Below, in pieces: positions 31,012-39,040 of a stretch of 41,571 nucleotides of DNA (its first letter is position 1; each line of letters begins with the position of its first letter). Origin of the DNA: a virus; the IMG/VR virus record IMGVR_UViG_3300033979_000546, positions 1 to 41,571 of that record; one strand, given 5' to 3'. The position numbers and the translations under genes were made by a program. The notes under the pieces were generated by a model. That model was not told the origin of the DNA. It did no database searches and saw nothing but the letters and a program-made list of their open reading frames with translations.

Positions 31012-32230
31012 GCTGTACCTCGAAGTTGGCGATCAGGGGAACGTTGGCGCCCTTCTCGGCGTCGCGGACCTTGGCCGTGGTCATGACCATCCGCCCGGTC
31101 CGGACTTCGTCCTTCCTCTGACCGACCCCGAGCACCAGATCCGCACCCTCGACCTTGCCCATGCTCTCGGCGACGTGCTCGAGGTCCACGACTTCCTCAC
31201 CGGCCCGGCTACGCTGCACCTGACTCGCCGTCCAGTGCACCACGTCGAGGTCCATCGCCATCGCCTTGCAGTCTTCCGCGATCGACCGCCATTCGTGCCT
31301 CGGTTCCCGGTTCGCCGTCGACGCCCGGAACCGGTCCGCGTAGTCCGTGACCACGAGGTCGACCGGCCTGCCCGAACGCGACTGGTGGGCCCGGACGAAG
31401 TTCCAAGCGTCCCGTACGGTGGACTGGCGGACGAGCAGTCCCTTGATGCTCGCGTTCCCGCCCTTCTTGAGGAACCGGTCCCTGAGCCTGATCGCCTTGT
31501 CTTGATCCTGTACCAACTGCTCGACGGTCATGCCGGTGATGCACTGCAAGAACCGTCGTCGGATCTTGCGCTCGCCGTCCTCGAACGTGAAATACACCAC
31601 GTTGAGACCCGCAGCCATGGCCGCGACGGCGACGTTCACCAGCAGCGTGGTCTTGCCGACGTTGATGAAGGACAGGATCGCACACAGGTCGCCCTTCTCC
31701 GGACCGCCGCGCAGCAGGTCGTTGATGAACGGCCACGGCGTGACCACGGTCGGCCTCCGCAGGTCCTCGGCACCGATGTCACCGTTCAACGTCAGGAACG
31801 ACTCGCCAATGGAAGAGCCGATCCGGCTGGCCTGAACGATCCGCTCGGCGAGTTCCTCGGGATTGAGGCCGTCGGCGTCCTCGAAGGCCGCATCGATGGC
31901 CCGCCACTGGGAGAACCCGGCGATGCGGTCCCGGACGTACCCGACGTCCCTGACCGGCGAGAACGCCCTCACCCGCTCCTGAGCCTCGTAGGCCGATCGA
32001 TGCCCGCTCTCGGCGACGGACTCCTCGAGAACCGGCAGGCTCGGCACCCGGTTGTACCGGTCGAACAGGGAGAGCAATTGGTCGGCGATCAGCCGGTTGA
32101 CCGGGTCGGCAAAGGTAGACCCGGAAACCACGACCCGGACCTGCGGGAGCAGATCCGGGTCGGTGGCTAGGGCACTGAGGATCAGGGGCTCGAGCGATGG
32201 AGGGCAGTCAGCCCGTCGAACCAAATCCAT
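30995..32230 (-). CDS. Replicative DNA helicase (DnaB-like)
   Basis: The 411-residue protein, from ATG 32230, matches the RecA-like core of DnaB helicases: Walker A SFINVGKTT near residue 187, VVYFTFEDGE near 211, Walker B LVVTDYADRF near 290, and DVVHWTASQVQRSRAG near 330. The Walker A motif is shortened compared with the typical A.P..GKT form. The N-terminal 150 residues are helical. It should unwind DNA at the fork with the primase coded after it. It overlaps dUTPase by 26 bases. Confidence 0.85.
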   Translation of the reverse strand: MDLVRRADCPPSLEPLILSALATDPDLLPQVRVVVSGSTFADPVNRLIADQLLSLFDRYNRVPSLPVLEESVAESGHRSAYEAQERVRAFSPVRDVGYVRDRIAGFSQWRAIDAAFEDADGLNPEELAERIVQASRIGSSIGESFLTLNGDIGAEDLRRPTVVTPWPFINDLLRGGPEKGDLCAILSFINVGKTTLLVNVAVAAMAAGLNVVYFTFEDGERKIRRRFLQCITGMTVEQLVQDQDKAIRLRDRFLKKGGNASIKGLLVRQSTVRDAWNFVRAHQSRSGRPVDLVVTDYADRFRASTANREPRHEWRSIAEDCKAMAMDLDVVHWTASQVQRSRAGEEVVDLEHVAESMGKVEGADLVLGVGQRKDEVRTGRMVMTTAKVRDAEKGANVPLIANFEVQRVLEA

Positions 32231-32633
32231 TGGAACCTCGCTGGGTCTCGGGGAGTGCGCCCACCACGGTCGCGTTGACCTTGGCGTACGGGAGCACCAG
32301 CAGTTGGGCGATCCGCTCGCCGGTCTCCACCCTGACCTCCCGGGCACCGCCAACGCCCGGATTGAACGCGATCACGTAGATCGGTCCGACGTACCCTTCG
32401 TCGATGATCGAAGTCGGGACGATCAGACCCTTCTTGGCGAAGGTGGAGGATCGACCCGTGATCATACCGAAGTGACCGGCGGGAATCTTCACCCTGATTC
32501 CGCTCGGGATCGACGTGAAAGTCTGGACGCCGATCGACACCGTACCGCCGACGTTCATCAGGTCGATACCGGCGTCCCCGTCGCGGGCGGGAGACAGGGG
32601 AACCGGCAGGAGTGTGTCGACGATGACTTGCAT
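32208..32633 (-). CDS. dut: dUTPase (trimeric dUTP nucleotidohydrolase)
   Basis: All five trimeric dUTPase motifs are visible in the 141-residue product: I, DAGIDL at residues 20-25; II, GRSS at 60-63; III, GLIVPTSIIDEGYVGPI at 69-85 with Asp78 and Tyr81; IV, RIAQLL at 107-112; V, RGSNGFGSTG at 132-141. It converts dUTP to dUMP and keeps uracil out of phage DNA. I use ATG 32633, three bases after the kinase stop; an in-frame GTG at 32648 would add five residues. Its place in the PurZ operon ties it to nucleotide pool control. Confidence 0.93.
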   Translation of the reverse strand: MQVIVDTLLPVPLSPARDGDAGIDLMNVGGTVSIGVQTFTSIPSGIRVKIPAGHFGMITGRSSTFAKKGLIVPTSIIDEGYVGPIYVIAFNPGVGGAREVRVETGERIAQLLVLPYAKVNATVVGALPETQRGSNGFGSTG

Positions 32634-32635
32634 GG

Positions 32636-33109
32636 TCAGGGCTTCCACGGGATCTTCACCTCCTCAATGCGAACCCCGCAGTGCTCGGCGACGTCAAGGA
32701 CGTCCTCCACGTCGTGCACGCTGTATTCGTGCCGGTTGAACTCTACCGACCCGTGCTGGTAAACCGCAGGGATGGGACGCCCGACCTTCATCACGGTCAC
32801 GCCGTGTACCGAGGCCTTCGGGAAGAACCACTCGGCCTGCTGGCGATCCCGCGGGAACCCGTCGAGAACGAGGGGCCGGTTGAGTTCGCAGGCGACCGAG
32901 AGCAAGTCGAGGACGTAGTTCCTCACCAGATCCTCGGTCAGGTCCCACCGGTTCGGGTTCTTCTGGGTTACCGCCGGGAACATGCCCACCGACTCGCGGA
33001 TCATGCGGCCCGGTCGACCGACGATCCAGAGCGGTTGGGGGAAACAGTTGTCCACCGCGTACGTCTTGCCCGACGAGGTGGTACCGATCACACAGACGAT
33101 CATAGCCAT
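32636..33109 (-). CDS. Adenylate-kinase-like nucleoside monophosphate kinase
   Basis: This 157-residue protein has a P-loop (GTTSSGKT near residue 9) and the adenylate-kinase signature LVLDGFPRDRQQAEWFF near residue 80. It is shorter than bacterial adenylate kinase and seems to lack the usual LID insertion. GGAGG lies seven bases before ATG 33109. It overlaps the end of PurZ by 10 bases. In Z-genome phages the new dZMP must be phosphorylated, so this kinase is a candidate for that step; it could equally act on another monophosphate. Confidence 0.75.
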   Translation of the reverse strand: MAMIVCVIGTTSSGKTYAVDNCFPQPLWIVGRPGRMIRESVGMFPAVTQKNPNRWDLTEDLVRNYVLDLLSVACELNRPLVLDGFPRDRQQAEWFFPKASVHGVTVMKVGRPIPAVYQHGSVEFNRHEYSVHDVEDVLDVAEHCGVRIEEVKIPWKP

Positions 33110-34116
33110 TCCGTATCCTCCGACTTGGGACCGTAGGAAACGCCCATGACGGGGGCGTCACTGATTGAGTTGAGGGTGTCGATGAACTCGCCGAGTTTGT
33201 TGCCGGGAAGGTAATCGCCGAAGGTCACGAAGAGCCGAGTCGGCCTGCACGTCCGCTCGAACTTCGTGAACTGGGCCTTCGAGAAGGAGAACACCCGGCG
33301 GACCCGCTTGGTCACGGTGGTGGTCTCCATGACTTCCTTACCGGCGATCGCAGAGACGTCCGACCACGCGAGTTCCTGCTGGTCGTCGTAGAACGGACCG
33401 GAAGAGAACTCGCCTACGTCACCGACCCGGATCGGGAACGTCCGGACCACTCCGATCACCTCGCGGCAGTCGAAGGGACTGAGACCGGCGTTGTCGAGCA
33501 TGCGGTTCGGAGTGACGTCCCGACTGGTCACGTGCGGGTACTGGTGCCCGTGGTTGAGGCTAAGATCGAATCCCTGAGAACCCTCGAGCATGATCGGGGC
33601 GCGACTGGCGATCATCTGGTTGTAGACCGCCGTCTTCATCACCATCATCCGCGAGTGAGTTGGCTTCACGTCCTTGGCGAAGGTGCCGAGACCCAACCGC
33701 TCCACCTTGCGGATCTGAGCGTTGCCGCCGCCCTGACCGGTCGACGCGATGCGGTTGACGAGATGGTCCTCCTTCATCATGTCGGCCTGTTGGACGGTGG
33801 ACGCCAGAGGGTCGACGTAAAGGACGCCCCCGAGCGGAGCGAGCCAGTTCCATTCGGTGACGAGGGCGGTCTCATAGAACGCCGCATGGGGCCCGAGCAC
33901 CCCGGTACGACCGAGGGCACAGGCGATCGGGAGGGCCTTGAGCACTCGCTTCTCGCCGTTCAGGTCGTAGACCGTATGACCGGCGTTCGGCATGTTGTCC
34001 GAGACGCCGACCTGAATCTCGGGGAACTTCTGGTAAAGGGCACCCTCTACCTTGCCCTTGCCGCACGAACCCCACTGGCTGTCGATGACGCAAATGGCAC
34101 CGGGTCCGATCTTCAC
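33100..34116 (-). CDS. purZ: PurZ, N6-succino-2-amino-2'-deoxyadenylate synthase
   Basis: The 338-residue protein is a PurA (adenylosuccinate synthetase) relative of phage PurZ type. The N-terminal loop reads DSQWGSCGKGKVEG: where PurA has the catalytic Asp of WGDEGKG, this has Ser17, the known PurZ change that admits dGMP. DNMPNAGHT (residues 40-48, His47), STGQG near 125, EGSQGFDLSLN at 178, TSRDVTPNRML at 197 and TTTVTKRVRRVFSFS at 265 match phage PurZ rather than bacterial PurA. It joins aspartate to dGMP using a nucleoside triphosphate; host PurB then yields dZMP. The start GTG 34116 overlaps the preceding stop. Length is below PurA (about 430). Confidence 0.93.
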   Translation of the reverse strand: MKIGPGAICVIDSQWGSCGKGKVEGALYQKFPEIQVGVSDNMPNAGHTVYDLNGEKRVLKALPIACALGRTGVLGPHAAFYETALVTEWNWLAPLGGVLYVDPLASTVQQADMMKEDHLVNRIASTGQGGGNAQIRKVERLGLGTFAKDVKPTHSRMMVMKTAVYNQMIASRAPIMLEGSQGFDLSLNHGHQYPHVTSRDVTPNRMLDNAGLSPFDCREVIGVVRTFPIRVGDVGEFSSGPFYDDQQELAWSDVSAIAGKEVMETTTVTKRVRRVFSFSKAQFTKFERTCRPTRLFVTFGDYLPGNKLGEFIDTLNSISDAPVMGVSYGPKSEDTEWL

Positions 34117-34868
34117 TTCTTACCCCCCTTGAGCAGGTCGCGGATGCTGGTCGCGTTGGTCTTCGGCTTCGCCGCCGGGGCGAAGATCTCTTCGGCGTCC
34201 TCGTCCTCCTCCGGCTCCGCTGCCTTGGCGGGCTTCTTGGCGACCGGGGCGGGCGTGGGCTCCTCGAGTTCGAACTCGGCGGGATCGACTCCGAGGGCGT
34301 CACCCTGACGCTCGAGACCGGGGTCCTCGACGGCGGAAATCGGGTCCTTCACGCCCTTGGCGAACTTGGAAACGTCGACGGCCTTCTGACCGACCATCAC
34401 CGAATACTTGGTCTTGAGACCGGCACCGGTCCGCTTGATCTTGAACGGCAGGCCCGCCTTGAGGTCGAGAACGTTCTCGAACTCGTCGTCGAGCAGGATC
34501 TCGAGGATCGCCTCATAAACGCTCGCCGGGAGTTGCCACACCCGGAGTTCGACGTCGCCGGAACCGCCGACCTCGACGCCGTTCACGAGGTACGCCTTGG
34601 CCTCCCGCCACGCAAAGTCGGGTGATGAATCGCGGACAGCGTCGAACAGGTCGGGCTTGCCCCAGTTACCGCGGTGCGGGACCGGACGCCCCTCCTTCGG
34701 TCGCCACTGGCGGAACTCGCGACCGACCAACTGCTTGCCAGTCTCGGCGTCGGTGAACGGGAGGATGCGGAGGGTGGTGTCCTCCTTGACGTAAGCCACG
34801 TAGCCCGTGCTGCGACGCTCCTGAGCGTCCTTCAACTGCTTCCTGAGCAGGTCCTTGTCGATCGTCAT
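34113..34868 (-). CDS. Probable single-stranded DNA-binding protein
   Basis: The 251-residue protein starts at ATG 34868 (ATGA overlap). The centre (YVAYVKEDTTLRILPF, FRQWRPKEGRPVPHRGNWGK) and the overall layout resemble phage ssDNA-binding proteins: an OB-fold-like part to about residue 175, then a disordered Pro/Ala/Glu-rich acidic stretch (AEPEEDEDAEEIF), and a short basic end (SIRDLLKGGKK). Such acidic tails bind replication partners. Position between the polymerase and PurZ genes supports this. The family call is by layout rather than by a signature. Confidence 0.65.
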   Translation of the reverse strand: MTIDKDLLRKQLKDAQERRSTGYVAYVKEDTTLRILPFTDAETGKQLVGREFRQWRPKEGRPVPHRGNWGKPDLFDAVRDSSPDFAWREAKAYLVNGVEVGGSGDVELRVWQLPASVYEAILEILLDDEFENVLDLKAGLPFKIKRTGAGLKTKYSVMVGQKAVDVSKFAKGVKDPISAVEDPGLERQGDALGVDPAEFELEEPTPAPVAKKPAKAAEPEEDEDAEEIFAPAAKPKTNATSIRDLLKGGKK

Positions 34869-35107
34869 GAGAGTTGCTCCTTCAGTGCTGCAACCAGTTC
34901 GAACGTGGTCTCGTGGACACGCGCCACGAGCCGGTCCCTGACTTCGTCGTGAGTCTCGCCCTGCCGTACTTCGTCGCCCTCGCCATACTCGACGCGGACC
35001 GACTCGTACCCGGGCATGCTCACGGTTCTCGCCATGGACACGTACACCCGTCTCGCTCCGACCGACGAGTCGGAAGATTGCCCAACCGTCGCCCGCTTAC
35101 TTGACAT
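34865..35107 (-). CDS. Small protein, unknown
   Basis: This 80-residue protein (MSSKRATVGQSSDSSVGARR) has a Ser-rich N-terminus and a helical end (DEVRDRLVARVHETTFELVA). AAGGAG precedes the ATG, which lies inside the polymerase end (11-base overlap); its stop overlaps the SSB-like start. It may be a replication accessory factor. No motif was recognised. Confidence 0.65.
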   Translation of the reverse strand: MSSKRATVGQSSDSSVGARRVYVSMARTVSMPGYESVRVEYGEGDEVRQGETHDEVRDRLVARVHETTFELVAALKEQLS

Positions 35108-37268
35108 CCTGCATCTCCTTGAGGTTGCGACCGACCTTCAGGTCGACCTTGAACGGGACCCCACGAGGTTCCCAATAATGCATTGCGTTGTGGATCAACA
35201 TGCACTCCTTCAACGTCTCGACGCCTTCTTCGAGCCACTCGTTCGACACGTCAATGACGATGGAATCGTGAATCTGCATGATGACGTCGCCCCGCAGAAA
35301 CAGCCGCTCCTGCAACATGCAGAGGCTGAGCATCGTCAACTTAGCCGCGGTGGACTGGATCGGGGAATTACCCGCCTGACGGTAAGCACGCTGCCGAATC
35401 TGTTCGTCGTTGTTCCAGACGTCCGGCAGGTGCCGACGCGACCCGAACAGGTCCCGCACGTACCCGTTGCGGACCGCGAAGGCGACCTGTTCCTGCTTCC
35501 ACCGGGCGACGCCCGGGAAGGACACGTCGTACCGCTTGAGCAGGGCCCGGGCGTCCGGCAGCGTGAGGCCGGTCTTCTGGGCGAGGCCATATTCGGTCTG
35601 CCCGTAGATGATCCCTAAGTTCATCCGCTTGCCGACGTCCCGCTGCCGATCGTCCACGTCCTCGAAGCGGACGCTGAAGATTTCGCTGGCCGCGAACCGA
35701 TGGAGGTCGAGCCCGTCATTGAGGGCTGACTTCATCTTCTCGTCACCGCTGATCCCGGCAACTAGTCTGGGCTCCTGCTGAGCGTAGTCACCGGCGACCA
35801 ACCAACCGCCCGACCTGCTCACGAAGACCGACTTGACGATCGAGTTCTTGGGCACGTTCTGGAAGTTAGGCTCAGTGCTCGAGAGCCTGCCGGTCATGGT
35901 CACGGCCTGCGAGAACTGGCCGTGCATCAGACCCTTCGGACTGACGTACTGACTCCACTTGTCGATGAAACCCGACACCATCGCGGACTTCGACCGCCAA
36001 CCGGCGAGGGCCCGGAGCACCGGGTGCTTGCCTTCCAACTTCTCGAGAACCCGCTTGTCGAGACTGGGCGACCCGCTCTTGGTCCTGCCCTTCACCTTCT
36101 CCTTGAGGACCTTGAACACGAGGTGCTGCATCATCGGGTTGCTGTTCGGGTTGAACTCGCGACCGAAGTGATCGCTGACGGCCACCACCTCAGGACTCTC
36201 GAACACCTCGCGGCGTGCCGACTCCACGTCCTTCACCAACTGCTCCCTCACCTCGGCCAGACGGTCGCGGTCGAACGCGATCCCGGTGGTCTCGAGCCGG
36301 GCCAAGCCGAGGCTAAATTCGTTCTCCATCGACCAGACGCCCCGCTGCTCGTCGTCCATCCGCTCGCACATCTTCGCCTTGAGGTCGAGGGTGGCGAGGG
36401 CGTCGAGACCGTTGTACCGGAGCAGGTCGGTGATCTTGGCCTCGATCGGGTTCTCCCCGACGCCGTCGGACTTGTGTCCCCACCGGATGCCAAACCGCTT
36501 CATGCAAGCGGAGAGCGAGTGACCGGCGGCCTCCTCGAGGACGTAAGAGGCGAGCATCGTGTCCTCCGCGGGCCATGTCTTACCGAACTTGCGGTAGTTA
36601 ACCTTGTGCTCGTACTTCACGTTGTGGGCACAAGAAGGACACGACGCGAGGACCGAGGACCAGACGGCCAGCACCGCCTCAGAGTCGATCTTCACTTGCG
36701 GGTGTTCCACCGGGAACGAGATCGCAACCGGGCCGAGTTCAGCGTCGTCGAACGCGAGGCCGATCGAGAGGATCCGGAACTCGGCATTGAGTTCCGGCCT
36801 GATGGCGTTCACATCGCCCCACGTCTCATAGTCGTAGGCGATCGGGCGCGGAGTTTCAACGAATTCTTGCAGGACGGTCAGGATCTGCTCGGTGTCGAGC
36901 AACATCACGACGTCCGGGACCTCGACCTCGTCACCCTTGGCCAGTTCGAGAGCGAACTCCCAAACGTCACACCAAGACTCCACGGTACGCTCGGCCTCGC
37001 CGCCCTTCTCGCGACTGGCTTCTACCACCTTCAGCGGGTGGTGTTGCACGACCACGTTGGTGCCGTCCTCGAGCGTGAAACGCTCGCCCACGTCCTTCCG
37101 CATGTTGACGGACCTGCCCAGCACCTTTTCAGCGGCCTTCTTGCCGAGGGCCACCACCAGACCGGACACCGGCGACCCCACCGCCGCCAGTTCAAACTCC
37201 TTCGGTATGATGCCCCGGTGCTCAGTCGGTTCCGTCACGTCTACCGCGAACAAGGGAATCGAAGACAT
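35097..37268 (-). CDS. Family A DNA polymerase with 3'-5' exonuclease (candidate DpoZ)
   Basis: The 723-residue protein has three parts. Residues 1-110 resemble the C-terminal part of a family 4 uracil-DNA glycosylase (VVALGKKAAEKVLG; VVVQHHPLK). Residues 140-300 are a 3'-5' exonuclease with YDYETW (Asp146, Glu148), AHNVKYEH (Glu220 where Asp is usual) and YNGLD (Asp289). Residues 440-723 are the polymerase: TGRLSSTEPNFQNVP, motif A GDYAQQEPR (Asp494, Glu499), motif B GKRMNLGIIYG (Lys547, Leu551, Tyr555), motif C QIHDSIVID (Asp668). Leu551 is the E. coli 762 position. In PurZ phages such a polymerase is often DpoZ, which prefers dZTP over dATP; this is inferred from the operon. Confidence 0.93.
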   Translation of the reverse strand: MSSIPLFAVDVTEPTEHRGIIPKEFELAAVGSPVSGLVVALGKKAAEKVLGRSVNMRKDVGERFTLEDGTNVVVQHHPLKVVEASREKGGEAERTVESWCDVWEFALELAKGDEVEVPDVVMLLDTEQILTVLQEFVETPRPIAYDYETWGDVNAIRPELNAEFRILSIGLAFDDAELGPVAISFPVEHPQVKIDSEAVLAVWSSVLASCPSCAHNVKYEHKVNYRKFGKTWPAEDTMLASYVLEEAAGHSLSACMKRFGIRWGHKSDGVGENPIEAKITDLLRYNGLDALATLDLKAKMCERMDDEQRGVWSMENEFSLGLARLETTGIAFDRDRLAEVREQLVKDVESARREVFESPEVVAVSDHFGREFNPNSNPMMQHLVFKVLKEKVKGRTKSGSPSLDKRVLEKLEGKHPVLRALAGWRSKSAMVSGFIDKWSQYVSPKGLMHGQFSQAVTMTGRLSSTEPNFQNVPKNSIVKSVFVSRSGGWLVAGDYAQQEPRLVAGISGDEKMKSALNDGLDLHRFAASEIFSVRFEDVDDRQRDVGKRMNLGIIYGQTEYGLAQKTGLTLPDARALLKRYDVSFPGVARWKQEQVAFAVRNGYVRDLFGSRRHLPDVWNNDEQIRQRAYRQAGNSPIQSTAAKLTMLSLCMLQERLFLRGDVIMQIHDSIVIDVSNEWLEEGVETLKECMLIHNAMHYWEPRGVPFKVDLKVGRNLKEMQDVK

Positions 37269-37797
37269 CGTCCAAGGTCCTTATCTCAAGGCCATGAGCG
37301 GATGCTTGGGCCTTGGCTTCTCGTCTCGCCTCGGACTGGACTTCTTGGACCGGACGCTTGAGCCTCCGAGCCACTTCCACGTGGACGCCCACGAAGGTGC
37401 CAGTCTCCACGTAGAACTTCACGTACTCCTCCAAGACTGGACCGGTGAACGTTAGTCGGTTCCCGTCTTCCTGCTTGGACGGACGGTAGTCGAGGTCATC
37501 GTGACCGGACTCCCGCGACTTGCTCAGCACCTTGCGGACCTCGTCCCTCATGGCCCGCACGCCGATCTTCATCACGAGAGCCTTTACTGTCGCGTCCCTC
37601 CCCAAGTCGACGTACCCGATGTTCTTCCAGACCTTGACCAGACCGCACTGTACCGCGTCGTCGACACATTGGCTCGCGATGCGACGCGCGACCGACGTCA
37701 GCACCGGCTTGAGCAAGTAGTAGAGTTCGTCAAAGTTACCCCGTTGGGCCTTACGGACCGCCGAGGACCACTCTCCGCCACGTTCTTCCGCGGACAT
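37222..37797 (-). CDS. Sigma-factor-like protein 2
   Basis: The 191-residue protein starts at ATG 37797 (GGAG upstream, 47-base overlap with the preceding gene). Residues 20-95 resemble sigma region 2 (NFDELYYLLKPVLTSVARRI, DDAVQCGLVKVWKNI). Around 135-165 GTFVGVHVEVARRLKRPVQE resembles a region 4-type helix-turn-helix. The space between is Lys/Asp-rich. It lies between nuclease and polymerase genes, so it should be made early and could start late transcription. Similarity to the plus-strand sigma-like protein is only structural. Confidence 0.68.
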   Translation of the reverse strand: MSAEERGGEWSSAVRKAQRGNFDELYYLLKPVLTSVARRIASQCVDDAVQCGLVKVWKNIGYVDLGRDATVKALVMKIGVRAMRDEVRKVLSKSRESGHDDLDYRPSKQEDGNRLTFTGPVLEEYVKFYVETGTFVGVHVEVARRLKRPVQEVQSEARREAKAQASAHGLEIRTLDDVFDSLVRGRRDGTD

Positions 37798-38179
37798 CCG
37801 TGACTCCGCAAGGGTTTTCGGGCAACTTGAGGGCCCGGCAGTCGCCATAAACGAACGTGACGCCCTCGGCCTTGACGAACAGGTAGCAATGCACGGCACG
37901 GGTCTGTTGCGCTTCCGTTCTGGCCTTTTCGATGGCTTGGTCGAGCCACGAAAGGCCGAGCATGAGAGACTTCACGGTCATCCGCCGGTCCTTGCATTCT
38001 ACCACGAATCGGTATGGATCGGAGATCGCATACACGTCTCCCTTGAGGTCGGTCCTCCCCGAGTTTCGGGTGGACGTGAACTCCATACCAGTGACCGAAG
38101 TCATGAAGCGAGCGACCTCCTGCTCGAATCGCTTTCCCTTTCGCCTCGACTTCCGACCGACGGCTGACCAGTCGCTCAC
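37751..38179 (-). CDS. PD-(D/E)XK nuclease, resolvase-like
   Basis: The 142-residue protein starts at GTG 38179, which overlaps the upstream stop (GTGA) with GGGAGGT before it. It begins MSDWSAVGRKSRRKGKRFEQ; the active-site pattern is Glu in FEQEVARF, Asp in GRTDLKGDVYAI, and ECK in FVVECKDRR. This is the archaeal-Hjc-like/RecB-type PD-(D/E)XK core. It may resolve branched replication or recombination DNA before packaging. Neighbours are the Cas4-like nuclease and sigma-like gene. Confidence 0.78.
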   Translation of the reverse strand: MSDWSAVGRKSRRKGKRFEQEVARFMTSVTGMEFTSTRNSGRTDLKGDVYAISDPYRFVVECKDRRMTVKSLMLGLSWLDQAIEKARTEAQQTRAVHCYLFVKAEGVTFVYGDCRALKLPENPCGVTDVRGRTWRRVVLGGP

Positions 38180-39030
38180 GAACACCTCCCGCGGCACCGG
38201 CTCCAGTAACCGCAAAACCGCTCCGAGCAACACCACGCCTCGGGGGCAGTGAGCGGGAAGTTGCCGAGGCTGATCGAGTTCGCGACGCTCAAGGCCACCG
38301 CCCGGAACCACTTCACCCTCTTCGGATTGTAAGCGATGAACTGGGGGTTCACCTTGCCCGACTTGAGCAGGTTCACGTACCCGACGTCGAAGTCCACGTC
38401 GCCGGTCTCCGATTCAACCATCGCGTAGAAGGACAACTGCAGGCTCGACTCGAGTTCGGCCTGACTCTTGGACCGGCTGACGGTCTTGTAGTCCACGATC
38501 GACGGCCTCGACCCGACGGCACCCGAGGCGTCGGTGATCCCGCGAACCTCGAGGTCCCCGATCTTGGCCGTGACGTCGAACTCTTGCTTCACCGGACGGA
38601 AGCCACCGGCGAAGTCGTTCATGTACGCCTTGATCATCTTCCTGCCGCGACCGATCACGTCGTCCTCGGTGTCGCCTTCCCAGTCTTCGATCTCCTTCTT
38701 CCGCTTGTCGAAGGACGCGGCGAAGGCGTCCACGACGTCGGACTCCCTGAGGTCGTCGCCGGTCTCGATCTTGTTCTTGTTGTTGGTGGCCAGTGCCTCG
38801 TGGTGGCTCGAACCTTCGACTAGAGCGATCCCCGGCGGGGACACGATCCCGTCGACATACCGCCACTTGTACTGCATCGGGCACCGCAGGTACATGTCAA
38901 TCTGCGACGGGGACAAGTACCCCTTGGGCAACTGAATCTTGGTGGTAACGAGCGACTGCTCGAACTCGTCCACCGCGGGGGCCGACTCAACCTTCAAAGT
39001 CTTCAACTGGGGAATCTTCACCTTGGACAT
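38176..39030 (-). CDS. Cas4/RecB-like Fe-S exonuclease
   Basis: This 284-residue protein has the PD-(D/E)XK pattern of Cas4/AddB-type nucleases: LSPSQIDMYLRCPMQYKW (Cys50), then GITDASG (Asp167), IVDYKTV (Asp180, Lys182) and a Gln motif near 198. Four further Cys lie at the C-terminus (WCCSERFCGYWSRCRGRC), which with Cys50 could hold an iron-sulfur cluster. It probably processes DNA ends during recombination-dependent replication. AGGAG precedes the ATG. No CRISPR system is present, so this is a phage replication nuclease. Confidence 0.85.
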   Translation of the reverse strand: MSKVKIPQLKTLKVESAPAVDEFEQSLVTTKIQLPKGYLSPSQIDMYLRCPMQYKWRYVDGIVSPPGIALVEGSSHHEALATNNKNKIETGDDLRESDVVDAFAASFDKRKKEIEDWEGDTEDDVIGRGRKMIKAYMNDFAGGFRPVKQEFDVTAKIGDLEVRGITDASGAVGSRPSIVDYKTVSRSKSQAELESSLQLSFYAMVESETGDVDFDVGYVNLLKSGKVNPQFIAYNPKRVKWFRAVALSVANSISLGNFPLTAPEAWCCSERFCGYWSRCRGRCS

Positions 39031-39040
39031 TGTGCTCTCC

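Noticed and set aside
33100-34116. Ordinary adenylosuccinate synthetase (PurA)
   Set aside because: It is about 90 residues shorter than PurA and has Ser in place of the catalytic Asp, plus motifs specific to phage PurZ.
35922-37361. 479-codon plus-strand frame opposite the polymerase
   Set aside because: It is a mirror frame of the family A polymerase, without start signals or motifs.
38176-39030. Cas4 as part of a CRISPR system
   Set aside because: No CRISPR repeats or other cas genes are present; the gene belongs to the replication operon.
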